Assembly (NCBI RefSeq): GCF_000341285.1
Contig: NW_005178475.1
Span: 62,001 to 126,000, forward strand
Source of the DNA: Galdieria sulphuraria
Lineage: Eukaryota > Rhodophyta > Bangiophyceae > Galdieriales > Galdieriaceae
Reading direction: 5' to 3'
DNA length: 64,000 nucleotides
Made by a program: the position numbers and the translations under genes. A model generated the notes under the pieces. The model did not search any database. It worked only from the letters and a program-made list of their open reading frames with translations, and had not been told where the DNA came from. Below are positions 11,261 through 22,800 of this stretch, one piece after another. How positions within the stretch are numbered: position 1 is the first letter of the stretch; each line of letters starts with the position of its first letter.

Positions 11261-11815
11261 GATTAAAAGTTGGATTGATTTTCCTTTTCTTATACTGAGT
11301 GAAGTGAATCTTATGATGAGTATTCTATAGCTTATTATTTCAATTGTATGGAACACTTTCATGAGTAGTATTGCTAAAAATATAGATTGGCACAATATTT
11401 GACAGATATATCATTCTAGAACTTGATTTTCCTCTAATAAACAGTCAACAATATTCCTTGTTCTCTTGTTTGCAAAGAAATTTTGATGGATTTCCGTCAG
11501 TATTGAAAGATGCAAAAGGTAGGTCATGAAATCCGTGTGATTAGTGGTATGGATATTAGATGTAAGATATTTCAGATGTTATTCTATGATTGTACCTAGA
11601 GTAACTTTGCTGTTCTACAGTTAAAATTTCGACGAGTAATTGTACCTGTTTGGCTAAAACCAGAACAGTCTTCGATTTCTCATTTGGTTTCTTTGATGTT
11701 TTCTATTTGATTTCGTTATTGTTTGGTTCTCAGAAATTTGTCCCATGCTTTATATTCTAAAATTTTCTGTACTGAGACAGTGAGGTTTCAAATTAATTGG
11801 CTATGAAAAGAAGAC
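11261..11815. other. Intergenic, no gene seen
   Basis: AT-rich spacer between the LUC7 and CIA30 genes, both on the plus strand. No motif or RNA gene was recognised. Confidence 0.4.
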
Positions 11816-12676
11816 ATGATTGACAAATTGACTCATTTAGGAAAGGGATTATTTCATATGAAGAAGAACTTGGAGTGGAAAATTTTTGTTCAAAATATTA
11901 TACGTTCAGTAAAAGCCAGTGAGTGCATTTGTTCAATCTTTGAATCGGTAAGATTCTCAATAATAGTCTAGATCTTCCCATCGACCATGAAAAACCTCCA
12001 CGGCAGTTGATCCACGCCTTTGGTAAAGTTGTAGACGAAAGAATTGCTGCTTTTCCTTCCCATCAACACGAGAAAGCGTTTAAACAAGGAAGTGACTGGG
12101 AAGTTCATGGGGACTTTGAAATTGGTGGTAAGTCAGAGGCTTTCGTCGAAACTCTTCGTGATGGAACTGGTGTTCGATTCTGTGGCGATTTACGCGAACA
12201 CGTAAGCATAGTGCTGGTAACCTGAGTTTCCGTACTCTAAGTTCTTTGAAGTCTGCGTTTCCTCAAGGTGGATATTTATCTTTTTATTGGAGAGGTCTTG
12301 ACGATTTCGAAGACTATGAAAGAATAGTTTTGAGGGTCAGGGGCGATGGACAACCCTTTTTATTTCACGTAAAGACGAAATCTTTCATGCTTGATAGTGA
12401 TATGTTTCAGATAGCCTTCAAAACAAAACCGGATGGAACTTGGTGTAATGTGAAGGTTCGTCTAGGAATTTGCTCTTTTTGATTGATTTTCAGCAATACC
12501 TTTTTCTATAGGCCCCTTTCTCTCGGTTCAAACTCATATATAAAGGCCATGTTACTGATGATCAACCTGAAGTGTACTTGAAAAATGTTTTGGGTATGGG
12601 AATTACAGTTGCAGGTCGTAAGCCGGGTCCGTTTCAGTTAGATATCGCTTCAATACATGTGGAAAAAGATTCTTAG
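11816..12676 (+). CDS. Complex I intermediate-associated protein 30 (CIA30/NDUFAF1 family)
   Basis: Four exons (11816-11918, 11972-12201, 12252-12455, 12512-12676; introns 50-56 nt) give 233 aa. The product matches the CIA30 galactose-binding-like beta domain: a DWEVHGDFEIGGKSEA entry strand, GYLSFYWRGLDDFEDYERIVLRV in the middle, TKPDGTWCNVKAPF, and LGMGITVAGRKPGPFQLDIASI at the end. In animals CIA30 assembles the membrane arm of mitochondrial complex I; plants and algae also have plastid CIA30-domain proteins (HCF173 type). The N-terminus (LTHLGKGLFHMKKNLEWK) is basic and could target mitochondria but is not a clear presequence. The complex I role is inferred from family; NDUFA8 elsewhere in the window is another complex I gene. 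Confidence 0.8.
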
Positions 12677-12799
12677 AAGTTTTTTTATTGCACTTGTAAG
12701 CGTACTGAACCAATCATGTATTTGTTTCCAGTGTCGTTATTTCACAAATAAATACTAACATTTCCCATACTCTTCACAAAATTTTTGAAATAGATTTTA

Positions 12800-14316
12800 T
12801 TGAAGATTATGTTTGTAGTCTCCTGCTGTTATGCCACTTGTTGTGTTGCATCACGGTTATGTTTATCTTATAACAGTTTGACTAGTGCTCCCAATTTATT
12901 TTCGACAAAAAAACGCTGTCGTTTCCCAAAAAGTCACAACCTTTGTAGGCTTCAACTGTTCCGTATTTGCAAAGCGTGCAAGGATCCCGAGAAGGAGCCC
13001 AGTGATTCGGAGAATTGGCCTAAACCATTTGCAGTATTGCGTTTATTTTATGAAGAAACTAAGAGAGAAGTACGACGGTTTTTCTTGGGAGATATATTTC
13101 CAGTTTTTGCTTCGGACGTTCCAAAGTTGAAAGAAGCGTGCAGTATGGATACTTTCTTTCCAATAGAAAGCGCTGTTCAACTTGATCAGATAGAATTCTT
13201 TGGTAATTTGCGATGCAATCCTTCAGTCGCTTTGGAGAAAATACAAAAGAGACTCGAGGCAACTTTTGGAGACAAGTATGTGGCCAGTCTTCACTCTGAT
13301 GGTTCTGCAAATACCAAACCTTCTCTTGTTATTACTGTTTCTTTGGCTGAGAAGCAACCTCAAAATCGTTTTAGGATTGTTCTCTCAGTCTTATGTACTA
13401 TATCTTGTATTTTGAATTGCATTGATAGAAGCGTCTTGTACTGTTATCATTATCAGTGGGAGAGTAAGAATATATTTATGAGATATTGTATTCACTGGCA
13501 GGTTTTCGGTTTACTGTTATTGCACCTTACTTGGGTTGGAGTTCAAAGTAGGGTGGCAAAACATTATAATACAAGGATGGAGTTTCCTTTTCCTATTCCT
13601 TCGCATAGATTTGGTTTGTGGGGAACGATTTCTCATATGTTATCTTCTGCTCCCAATAGAACGGCACTATTCGATATAGCATCTATAGGAATTGGTATTG
13701 TCTTATTGCTGTCTCTTATTGTTTTCCTTGTTGGTTTGCACTTAACACGTGTGTGTCCTCAGTATTCAACCTACTTTCCAACGAATATTTTGTTTTCATC
13801 ACTTTTCACTGGAGTATTATCACGCTTGTTTAAACAGCAAGACTTGATTGCGAGTGGATCAGGCTATAGACTTGTTAAAATACATCCTTTGGCAGTTCTT
13901 GGGACAAATGCTTTACTTATTATTGGATGTCACCTTTTACCTCTTAGAAATCTGGATGGGTATCGCATCGTTGCTTCGCTTTATGGAAGATATGTTGCAG
14001 ATATTGCATCAAGAATTACTATTCTTACTGTTCTCTTAAGGCTGTTTGGTAGTCCTCCTCTCATTGTCTTCGTTCTAATGATATGGCTGGGACCTTGGAA
14101 GACAGACAAGTATGCCCGCAATGAAGTAGATGAACCGGATATGAAACGAACTATTATTGGCTTTGTAAGCGTATTTCTTGCCATATAAGTATACTAATTT
14201 GATATGTAACTTAGTCAATGATGTTGCTGATGTTGGCGCTTATTCTTCCGTATCCACAAAATATTTGGCCGTTGGACCAACTTGGAGTTTATTTGCAGTC
14301 CATGCGATCCAAATGA
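12800..14316 (+). CDS. EGY-family plastid membrane protein lacking the zinc-protease motif
   Basis: Two exons (12800-14164 and 14215-14316; 50-nt intron) give 488 aa. A plastid-type leader rich in Cys, Ser and basic residues (about 1-60) is followed by a soluble segment and at least six membrane helices. Similarity to EGY (site-2-protease-like, M50) proteins is clear in FPFPIPSHRFGLWGTISHML...PNRTALFDIAS and HLLPLRNLDGYR, the equivalent of the NxxPxxxLDGGR motif. Where active EGY proteins have HExxH, this one reads LLLLHLTWVGVQSR, so the Glu and second His are missing while the LDG Asp remains. It is thus probably a non-proteolytic EGY3-like protein of plastid membranes. The second exon supplies a last hydrophobic helix (MMLLMLALILPYP), which supports the splice. 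Its stop TGA overlaps the next gene's putative ATG. Confidence 0.75.
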
Positions 14317-15265
14317 AAATTTGTTGTAGACTTTTATGCTGGATAGAGTTGTCATCTAGTTGGCAAGGAAGAAGGCTTGAGTCACGTAAAGATTGCTACT
14401 TGGCTTTACAAAAGAATACTCCTGGTTCTCGAAGACTTTCTCACTTTCGACTGAGGAAACAGAGGCTTCCGGTTACTTGTCTAAACTTGCATAACAGCAG
14501 TTGCTCTGAAAAGCTTTCAAATATGCCTCCCACAGTAGCCAGTTTGAGAGAAGAATATTCATCTACTGGACTTGACGAATCGACGCTAACAGAAGACCCA
14601 TTCACTTTATTTAGGCAATGGTTGGAAGAGGCAGTGGCTGCACAAGTAAGAGAACCTAATGCCATGTGTTTGGCAACAGTGGATCAATCTGGTAGGCCTA
14701 GTAATAGATATGTACTATTGAAGGGTTTCGACAATAGAGGTTTCGTATGGTATACAAACTACACCAGTCGAAAAGCGCAACATCTCGAAAGTAATCCTTT
14801 TGCAGCGTTAACCTTTTGGTGGGGAGACTTGGAGAGATCTGTTCGAGTGGAAGGAAAAGTATTCAAGGTACGCACAATTTCGTAACTATATTGTGCAATA
14901 AGAGAAACTATTGACAGGTTTCTTCTTCTGAGTCAGACAGCTACTTTGTAAGTCGGCCTGTAAAGAGTAGACTCGCTGCCATAGTTTCCGAACAAAGTAA
15001 ACCAGTATCAAGTAGATCCGAGTTGGAAAAGAAATTTCAAGATTTGGCTTTATACTATGGTTTGCAAACAGATGGAACTTGTTCGGAATCGATACCGAGG
15101 CCTGAGACTTGGGGTGGTTACAGACTTGTTCCTGACTCCATCGAATTTTGGAAAGGTATGAGAGATAGGCTACACGATCGTATCAAGTATGTTCGAGAAG
15201 TAGATTGGTCCTCAGATAATGAACTGAAGAACAGTTTATGGCAACGCTACCGACTGCAGCCTTGA
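14313..15265 (+). CDS. Pyridoxamine/pyridoxine 5'-phosphate oxidase
   Basis: Two exons (14313-14867 and 14918-15265; 50-nt intron) give 300 aa. The enzyme oxidises PNP and PMP to pyridoxal 5'-phosphate with FMN and O2. The family runs from LREEYSSTGLDEST (residue ~78) through DPFTLFRQWLEEA, NAMCLATVDQSGRPSNRYVLLKGFD (FMN/substrate strand), FVWYTNYTSRKAQHLESNP and ALTFWWGDLERSVRVEGKV to the C-terminal WGGYRLVPDSIEFWKG and RLHDR...WQRYRLQP, all standard PdxH motifs. The first ~70 residues are basic and Ser-rich and could be a plastid or mitochondrial leader. Translation from 14313 makes the ATG overlap the EGY stop by 4 nt (ATGA); the ATG at 14523 would give a 230-aa protein without leader. Unlike the plant enzyme, no NAD(P)HX-epimerase domain is fused. 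Confidence 0.88.
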
Positions 15266-15946
15266 GAACTTGTGGTGATGTTTTGTGTTTTCTTAGGGGA
15301 ATATGTTGTTGTAGTGAATAGTTTTGGTCCTCAGTAATGAATGTTCATACAGGAAGCTCTAGTTTTTGAGAAGTCATTAAATAGCAAATATTTGTGAAAT
15401 GTTTTGTTAAAATCTTTTCAATGAATGATAGCAACGATTTCTTTCATTGCAACGCACAATACGACTTTGTCTATTAGTTTAGAATACTCATGGACAGTCG
15501 TCATTTTGAGACATAAAACGTACGTCTCTTTTCTACCAATGCGCTCCAGTGGGAACCGATTGGTTTTGGTTTTCGAAAACAGTCTCTGCATATTTTAATA
15601 CAACAGCCCTGAAGACGTGTCTCTTGTCTTGGAACAAGTGTTTCATTCGCGAAATGCCAGGATTTCCGAGCCCAGGATCCAACATACGTCAGGAAGATGC
15701 CTTTCGGTAGAACACTGTCAATACTTTCTGAAGACTTTGGTGAAACTGGCGTTGCACTCAGTCAAAATGAAACCATACCTTAAGTGATCGACTCCAAATG
15801 AATCCTAGAATATCACTTTTTCATTTACCAAACCATAAAGCCCTGTTAATTGGGATGATTAGAAACATCGAATATTCTCATTCGAATTTTGCATTTGTTT
15901 TGCACGCCAGTCAGATCGAGTGAAGTAGCCAAAGGATACTTATGCA
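15266..15946. other. Intergenic, no gene seen
   Basis: About 680 nt between the PNP oxidase and the GPR1/FUN34 gene. It has somewhat higher GC around 15,530-15,720 but no ORF or RNA-gene motif that I can support. Confidence 0.4.
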
Positions 15947-16851
15947 ATGCGTGTAAGGATGGATTTTGGAAGCAATCTCAATGATAACACTAACAACGGT
16001 ATGATATAGAGTTGCTTTCGTTCGAAATAGACAACTTATCTTGTTGCTCTAGATACTTCTCTCAGGTCAACTGATAACAATGCCCGAGCTTCTCTTGAAG
16101 AACTGGTGGAGAAGGACATTGAGAGGAAGTTTTTCAGATGGGCAAATATGAATGCAACTGAAAGTACTCCAAAGAACTTTCCTTTTCCTGATCCAACTTC
16201 TCTTGGCCTTGCTGGATTCAGTGCTACAACCTTTATTTTGAGTATTTTCAATGCAAAGTTGTTGCCTGACTCTGTAACGAGTGGTGTCATAGGTCCAGGG
16301 TTTTTTTATGGGGGAGCTGCCCAGTTTATTGCTGGTCTTATGTGTTTTGTTACCAGAAATTCGTTTGGTTTTGTTGCCTTAACTTCATATGGAGCTTTTT
16401 GGTTAGCCGTATCTACTCTCATTACTTTACAAAAGGAGAACGTCTTGGTATTTACCGAAGAGGAATCTAACCGTGTGTTGGGAATACTTCTAGTTAGTTA
16501 CGCTATTTTCTCTTTGTATCTTTGGATTGGCTCGTTTGCACACAGTTTGGCTCTAATTATAATCACCAGTTTGCTTGAAACTACGCTCATTTTGCTTTCG
16601 CTTGCAAATTTGGGAGTTATATCCAGTATTCCAGGAGGAGTAACTGGGATTATGCTGGCTTCTGCTGGTTGGTAAGTACACATTGATTTTGTGAATAGTA
16701 TTTGAGTGAAAGGGAGCATTGAATAAGGTACATGTCAGCTGCGATATTTATCAACGAGAATTTCCGAAGAACTGTAATTCCCCTCGGTGAAGTGCAAAAT
16801 ATCCCACTTCTGCGTCAATTTGCACCATATCCAAAAAAGGAAACAAACTAG
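15947..16851 (+). CDS. GPR1/FUN34/YaaH (SatP) family acetate/succinate transporter
   Basis: Three exons (15947-15998, 16053-16671, 16728-16851; introns 54 and 56 nt) give 264 aa. Six hydrophobic helices follow a hydrophilic N-terminus of about 55 residues. FPFPDPTSLGLAGFSATTFILS matches the family signature NPAPLGLxxFxxTT. The second helix (GVIGPGFFYGGAAQFIAGL) and the YGAFWL segment are also typical. Members carry acetate, succinate or ammonium across the plasma or internal membrane and are common in bacteria, archaea and fungi. A second in-frame ATG at 15959 is equally possible. The last exon encodes a short polar tail ending PYPKKETN. Patchy distribution in plants makes ancient transfer a fair guess, but the gene has introns like its neighbours. 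Confidence 0.85.
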
Positions 16852-17074
16852 CTATCAATGAAGTTGTTGTATTGTATAATGTTATAAAACGCAGTACTTT
16901 CTTGTTGTCAATTTCTCGTTGTCGTCCGGACTTCTGTTTAGAAACCTGAGAGATATAAGCATTTAAATACTTTGCTCAACAGGTTATATGAAAATATAAA
17001 AGTCTTAGCTAAATTGTTTTAGTATGACTTTGACATTCATCTAATCAATGTTCTTCGATCTGTTGTGGATTTTG

Positions 17075-17634
17075 ATGGCCACTGTCATGTCGATTGAAGA
17101 AGGTTCTACTACCATGACTACTACTACTCAGCTTGGGTTTCGCAACTATGTTCCGAAAGACGAAGAACTTAAAAAGGGTACGTCTTCTGATTTTCCTGGG
17201 TTATTGATTAACTTTCGACTTAGTGTTACGAAAATTCGTTGACCCTGACGAAATAGTTGTAAAAGTAACCAAGGAACAAGGTTACATTGCCCAACAAGAA
17301 ATCAACGAATTTGAAAAAAAAAGAAAGGATAATGTCGTGAGTTCAACCATTCACTCTTTGTCAGTGACTCACTCGTTCGTAGAGCCTTCTCATACCACAA
17401 GTGAGTAATTTGGACTTGAAAAAGAAAGTGGAGAGAAAACTAGAAACCCTGGAGAAAAGGACCCAAAGTTCTGTTTTATCTATGGTTCGTGAGAAGTTAA
17501 AGCAAGAAGAAGAGGATTCCAAGTCTGAGAATGAACAAGGGCATTCGAAACACGCACAAAGTGGGGTTGCCTTGTGGAGGGCTATAGATTCAGTTGAAAG
17601 TTCACACTTCGATGATGACGAACGTTGGGATTAA
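17075..17634 (+). CDS. CCDC12/Cwf18 spliceosome-associated protein
   Basis: Three exons (17075-17177, 17224-17336, 17383-17634; 46-nt introns) give 155 aa. The conserved core is LGFRNYVPKDEELKK (family RNYVPxDExLKK) followed in exon 3 by NLDLKKKVERKLETLEKRTQ and SMVREKLK, matching DLKRDVAKKLEKLKKRTQ...LIRERLK of CCDC12. The protein belongs to the spliceosome (Bact/C complex) in the nucleus and is mostly coiled coil. The tail is acidic (DDDERWD). An upstream in-frame ATG at 17048 would add the hydrophobic MFFDLLWIL, odd for a nuclear protein, so 17075 is preferred. The N-terminal coiled coil of animal CCDC12 before the RNYVP motif is missing or very short. Confidence 0.82.
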
Positions 17635-17933
17635 TGTGTATTATATAGAGGTGAAGGAGTTTATGGTAAACAACTAATTATTATCGTGTGCGTCAGGAAC
17701 TTTGATTGTCGCCTTCTGCCGACCAATTGTAGTTACTATATCCTTTTGCTATAAAATTGTGATTAAAGTCAACCATTTTGAATAAATTGCTTATTTCAGT
17801 TATCACACAGTCACTAGTTTCAGATAGGTAGGTCCCTAGAAAGAATGGACTATTTTTAAATCCTCTAATCCCACCCATTTGCACTCGCAGTGCGGTGCTT
17901 TGTGACAGCAAGTCACAGCGGAATAGAACTTGA

Positions 17934-18586
17934 ATGAATTCAGCTGAAGTTGAGGCAAGTTGGCCTCAAGACGCAAAAACAGAGATAAACAGAATAAATA
18001 CGGCCCCTAACTGTAAGTGTCCTTGGCAACTTTGTATTGGGTTTACCTTACTTTTGTAGATTATGTTGTCCTACATGTCACACCAAACTCTTCGGAGGCA
18101 GATATAAAGAGAAACTATTATAAACTTGCCAGAATTCTTCACCCCGATAAGTGTAAGGAACCTGGAGCTGAGGATGCTATGAAAACGGTGGCCTTGGCAT
18201 ATGACACCCTGACGTCGCCAATCAAGAAGAGACTGTATGATTCTTATATGACTGACACTAATAACCAAAGCGGAGAACACGTAGAAAGCTATGCTGAGTG
18301 GGAGGCAAGACAAGGACAGGTTCAGTTACCGGCGTGGCTAGAACGGCTCTTAAGAATAAGAGGTGTGAGCTGGATAGTTCTAATTGGTTTGCTCATCTTG
18401 CTCATTCCCTTGTTAATAATCGTCTTTTTGCTGAGCATAATAGCTTGGGTCCTTTGTATGCCCGTAAATTTCTTCATACGTATCTTCTTTCCTGAGAAAT
18501 ACAGGAGAATGCAAGAAGAGGCAAGAGAACAAGAAGAGCAGTTAGAAGCGGAACGTGCTGCTATGAGAGCAGCCGCGAACGCTTGA
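17934..18586 (+). CDS. J-domain protein with C-terminal membrane segment
   Basis: Two exons (17934-18012 and 18060-18586; 47-nt intron) give 201 aa. The intron interrupts the start of the J domain; splicing yields NYYVVLHVTPNSSEADIKRNYYKLA, and the essential HPD lies in ILHPDKC at about residue 52. The J domain ends near YDSYM (~85). A strong hydrophobic stretch of about 35 residues (WIVLIGLLILLIPLLIIVFLL onward, ~130-165) follows, then a charged Glu/Arg-rich tail. The protein should recruit Hsp70 to a membrane, most likely the ER, with the J domain on the cytosolic side, though orientation is not shown by sequence. There is no DnaJ zinc finger. The leader before the J domain is short and acidic. 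Confidence 0.8.
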
Positions 18587-18870
18587 ATATTTTGTAGAAA
18601 GAATATGGTTCATTTGCAATATGAAGTTTTTTTGACTGTTTGAAGGGGAAAAATACTTTGCATTGTCCAGAGAACAATGGAAAACGATGAAACCGCAAAC
18701 ATAAAATCTTTTTAAGTATATGTAATTATACTTTCCTATATTTGGTATTTGATGATTCTTTTCACTGACATAATACTTTTACAATATCCTTGACAAATAC
18801 AGGAGTCGATAAATTTCTTCAGCGCTGCTAGTTTCGTAGGAAATAAATAAAAATTCACATATAGAGCAAA

Positions 18871-19688
18871 CTACAGTGGGCGAAAAACTATTAGCCCTGC
18901 AGTTACTATGATTATAAAAAACAAACAAGTTGATAGAGTATAACGCGCTAGCTAAGAACAAAATATGCACTTAGTTGTCACTTCCGACTCAATTCACAAC
19001 TTACCTGAGACCATTTCATTCTTAGAGTAAAGAAGCTAATATTGTTCCTGTTGAGTTCTAACAAGAATTCTTCGACAGTTGCCAAGTTTGACTCATTATT
19101 TTGTGAAAAATGGAGAAGAATCTTTCTTCGATTCTCTGAAGCAGTTTCGACGGGGGGCGGAAAACTGCCGATACACTCCTCGAAAGATATCGCACTAGGA
19201 CTTTGGTTATCGAGCAACTTGTCATTGTCTTCTTCTATGCAAATAGTCCTTTTGTCTTTATCTCTTGTACAACCAAGTTCTCCACTGATTTCGCCTTGCA
19301 ACTGTGTAGCCAGTTCTAACAAAAGACTTCGAAAATCTTGAACCGCACGGTTCAAATCTTTCTTAGCAGCCGTTAAACCTCTATAACCATGTCCATATGT
19401 TATTCTAGAAGCTAATGAAAAGTAAACTGACAAGATATAACGAGTTAAATCGACATTTTGACGTTGAATAGATTCAAGACGTTGCAAGCTCCAGAGAGAG
19501 TCCTGATTTCTCAAGGTTTTTCTCAAGAGGTCATTGTTTGCAGTAAATGCTGCAAGGTTGCTTCTCAGTTCTTGAAAAGAGTTTTCTACGACAAGCCTTT
19601 CTTGTGCGTGTCGGGTGGCTTCACGAAAAGTTGACTTCCTATCTAGAGGTTGTCGTTCTTCCGCAAAACTACCAGAAAAAGCTTCCAT
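18871..19688 (-). CDS. Tail-anchored coiled-coil protein, unknown
   Basis: Two exons (19688-19005 and 18951-18871; 53-nt intron) give 254 aa. The protein is helical and charged throughout (for example LVVENSFQELRSNLAAFTAN, LRRVQDFRSLLLELATQL-like stretches) with an acidic middle. The second exon adds one hydrophobic helix (LSTCLFFIIIVTAGLIVF) and a four-residue end, so the protein is tail-anchored. That layout fits a SNARE or SNARE-associated factor (Sec20/Use1/Bos1 type) or an organelle-membrane adaptor, but I cannot align a SNARE motif with confidence. Without the intron the ORF would end at 18978 lacking the anchor; the GTAAGT...CTTAG borders support splicing. It lies 177 bp downstream of Sec24 on the same strand. 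Confidence 0.55.
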
Positions 19689-19865
19689 AAATCTTAACAG
19701 AACCGCGAGAAAATAATATTGTACTTTACTAACAGCGACAGAATTCTATCCTGAGCACTTCTGATTCTTTCGCCAGACAACCATACACAGCCTCCAAGTT
19801 GCATATGGGCAACAATCGAAATTTCTATTGAATTCAAGATTTATATATAATAGGCTTTTCGTATT

Positions 19866-22800
19866 CTAAGAATTTGTTAGACGTGCTTGTACTTGACGTT
19901 GTACTGATGAAAGGAACTCTATATAGCTGGGTTGACTGACCGTTCGGTCCTCAACCATAAGGGACAAAATTCTTGCCTCCAACGGGTCACCTTGAAAGAC
20001 AACACGTAAAGGAGTCCATGGAAGTCTACAAGCTAAAATACTTTGAACTATAGCTCTCGCTCGTGAAGCAGATGATGTATATCCGGGTTTTGGTATACAA
20101 AGGAATGCTCTTGCAAGGTATTGTGGCGATATCGAACCAGTATTTCCAAATATGGGTGCAATTTCTTCACTAGTTTCTGCAACGAGTTCTTGCACGAAAG
20201 AAGGTTTCACACTAGAACCAAACCAAATCCACAATAATATCCCTTCATCTATAAGAACCACTCTGTGTGAATGAAGAACATGTGCTGCAGATGCACGCAA
20301 GCCTTCTGGTAGTTGTACTGACAATGGCCCACCTGATACAAAGAAACCGATCTGACTGGCATTTGATTCTTCATCTAATGGAAATAACGGAACAATGTTT
20401 GGATATACATAGGCAGAACTTAACGTCACAGAGAAAATATCAATCAAGGAATGCAGAAAGGACTTATCATCCAGTAACATAGAAGCAGCTACACCGGCTT
20501 CTCGGGAAAGAAGTGGTGACTTTAGGACACCCTGAATATATAGAGGAAACAAACGAAGTGGCTCTGGTAATACTAGTTGACTATTCAGGTTTGATACTGT
20601 ACTATACTGCGATTGCATTTGGGAACCTCCCTGTTGATACTTTACAAGGGCCTGAACAAGGGAATCAGTAACATCTTTACGAACAGTTTCAAAATTCTTA
20701 TTCAACACAGCATCTGCACATATTCTCAAAGTAAGGTTCGTCATAGATCCAATATCTGCATAACAAAAAAGGTCAGCCATGTTTTTGGTTACAGGAATCG
20801 CAATAGTGTGAATTCGTACACGTCTCTCTCCTCCTGAGGCAGTATACAATACAGCACATTGTGCTGCAAAGGCTTCGGTTCTGATATCATTGTCTTCAAG
20901 AACAAATTCTACTCCATAGGTCTTATCTGCGTCTGTATTTGGAAGCGTCAATAAGTCAGTAGATCTCATGAAGAAACGGCCAAGGAATCCGTGACACTTG
21001 ACACTTCGAGTACAACGGATACGCATGACTCCTTCCCAGGCAGTCTCGCGACTAACCATTCTTCGCAATGAACGTATCAATACGATGTAGTCCTTTGATG
21101 GCTCGAATCTCGTCAAGTACAGTATTTCGCCTCCAGTATACTTTGCAAGTGGTGTTATCGTTGCCAGGTCCGAATATGCATTAGTGCCAGAACATAAAAG
21201 AATGTCGCATGAAATCTGAGCCCTTGACATGTTCACTGCCGTCTTTTTATAAAAGGTGTTATCTGGCTCTAAATACTGTCGTTCTTTATCAGTTCCTACA
21301 ATATTAGGGCTACAGCGTTCTCCTCCTTCCAGAGCGCTTTTTGAAAGTGCTCCTACACCAAGTGTAGGTCTACTAGAAGTCATGAGAACTAGTCTTCCTC
21401 CACAAGTCTGCAACAATAAGAAGCCGGCCGATACAGCGGCACCAACTGCGCCTCCACTGTCCTTCGACATTGAGAACATATTTTCTAGTCTATCCAAAAG
21501 AATTTCAAGTGACTCCCTGCAATCCTGAAGTTTCACCAAACATCCATGCGGAATTGGCAAGAAAACGTCATCCACATCGGATACTACAGCCATGAAAGGA
21601 TCCAACTTCCCATTTGGATTCTCTGAGGAGGACTTCAAACCATAAAAATGTACCGTTGAGTCAAAAGTTATGACTCCGATTCTCGTACGGTCGTCTCCTA
21701 GTAAGAAATCCAAAGATTGTCGAATACTTGAAATAAAACAACTTAATGCCCCACAGGAAATAGATGAAGAAGACACATCTATAACAAATAAATAAGTGGG
21801 AGGCATGGGAGGACGGACCATGTATTCTGAAGGAGCAACAAAATCGACACTTCCGCAAGTAAGTTCAGGTCTTTCGTTCGCGTCTAATCTTCTACCTGCA
21901 TTATCCAAAGGACAATAATAATCCGATGGAACGTCCGATAGAAAGCCACAAAAGTTGCAACGAAACTTCCTGCCACTATCCACGAACATGGAAAGATAAT
22001 TGATGTATGCTCGACATCTTCTGCAACGAATTATTCCTGCTTTACCGAAGTTTACTACAGGAACACTTTGTTCCCCAGCGGGTGGTTCTGCAAGTGGCTG
22101 TACAACTGCTCCTACAGGTAAAGGAAACTTACTTCGAAGAGTTGGGGCATTTGGAAACATGCCGACAGACATCCTCATGAAACATGGATGAACTGGTTTA
22201 AAGACTTCTTCTGAGCAAGCTGCAGGAAGAAAATTATTCACCGCTGCATTGACTGTACTCTCTGCTGAAGCTGTAACGTTCTGAGACCCAGTTTGGTTCC
22301 TTATATTCGTTGCATACTTTAGAGAGGCCAAATAGTTTTCACTAATATCTCCTTCTCTAATCCTGAGGGCTATACCAAATGACGACATATCAGGCCTAGG
22401 CAGCTGCTGAGTATCTGTTGCTAAGGCAACTCCTGGCTGCGATGCTGCGGGATAATTCGTCTGTGGCATAGCGGGTCGTGGAATAAGACCAGGTCTGGGA
22501 AGAGTAGATCCCTTTGCTTGAGATGTATAGTGACTTTGAGATTCGGAAACTAAGCTTTCCGTTTTAGCTGTAGGAACTGTATCCCGTGGTGGCAATTGTG
22601 CTCCTGAAGGTTGGGCAGTACTCAATCTTAGTCGGGAAAGATCTGGCGGATCCACTTGAGAGGAGGGAATACTGTAAGTTGAAATAGGCTCTGAAGATAA
22701 ATTTGGCGAAGTAAACCTGGCGTTAGTATCCGCACGGTAACCTGACAGCGACTGATTCGAACCTGACGCAACCTTTCCCCCCAGAGAAGGATCTCCCACG

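Noticed and set aside
17693-17911. Minus-strand ORF between CCDC12 and the J-domain gene
   Set aside because: Begins with TTG, sits in the promoter of the J-protein gene, has no recognisable motif and no flanking exon.
22760-22770. tRNA-like GATTCGAACC box
   Set aside because: It lies inside the Sec24 coding region and has no cloverleaf around it.
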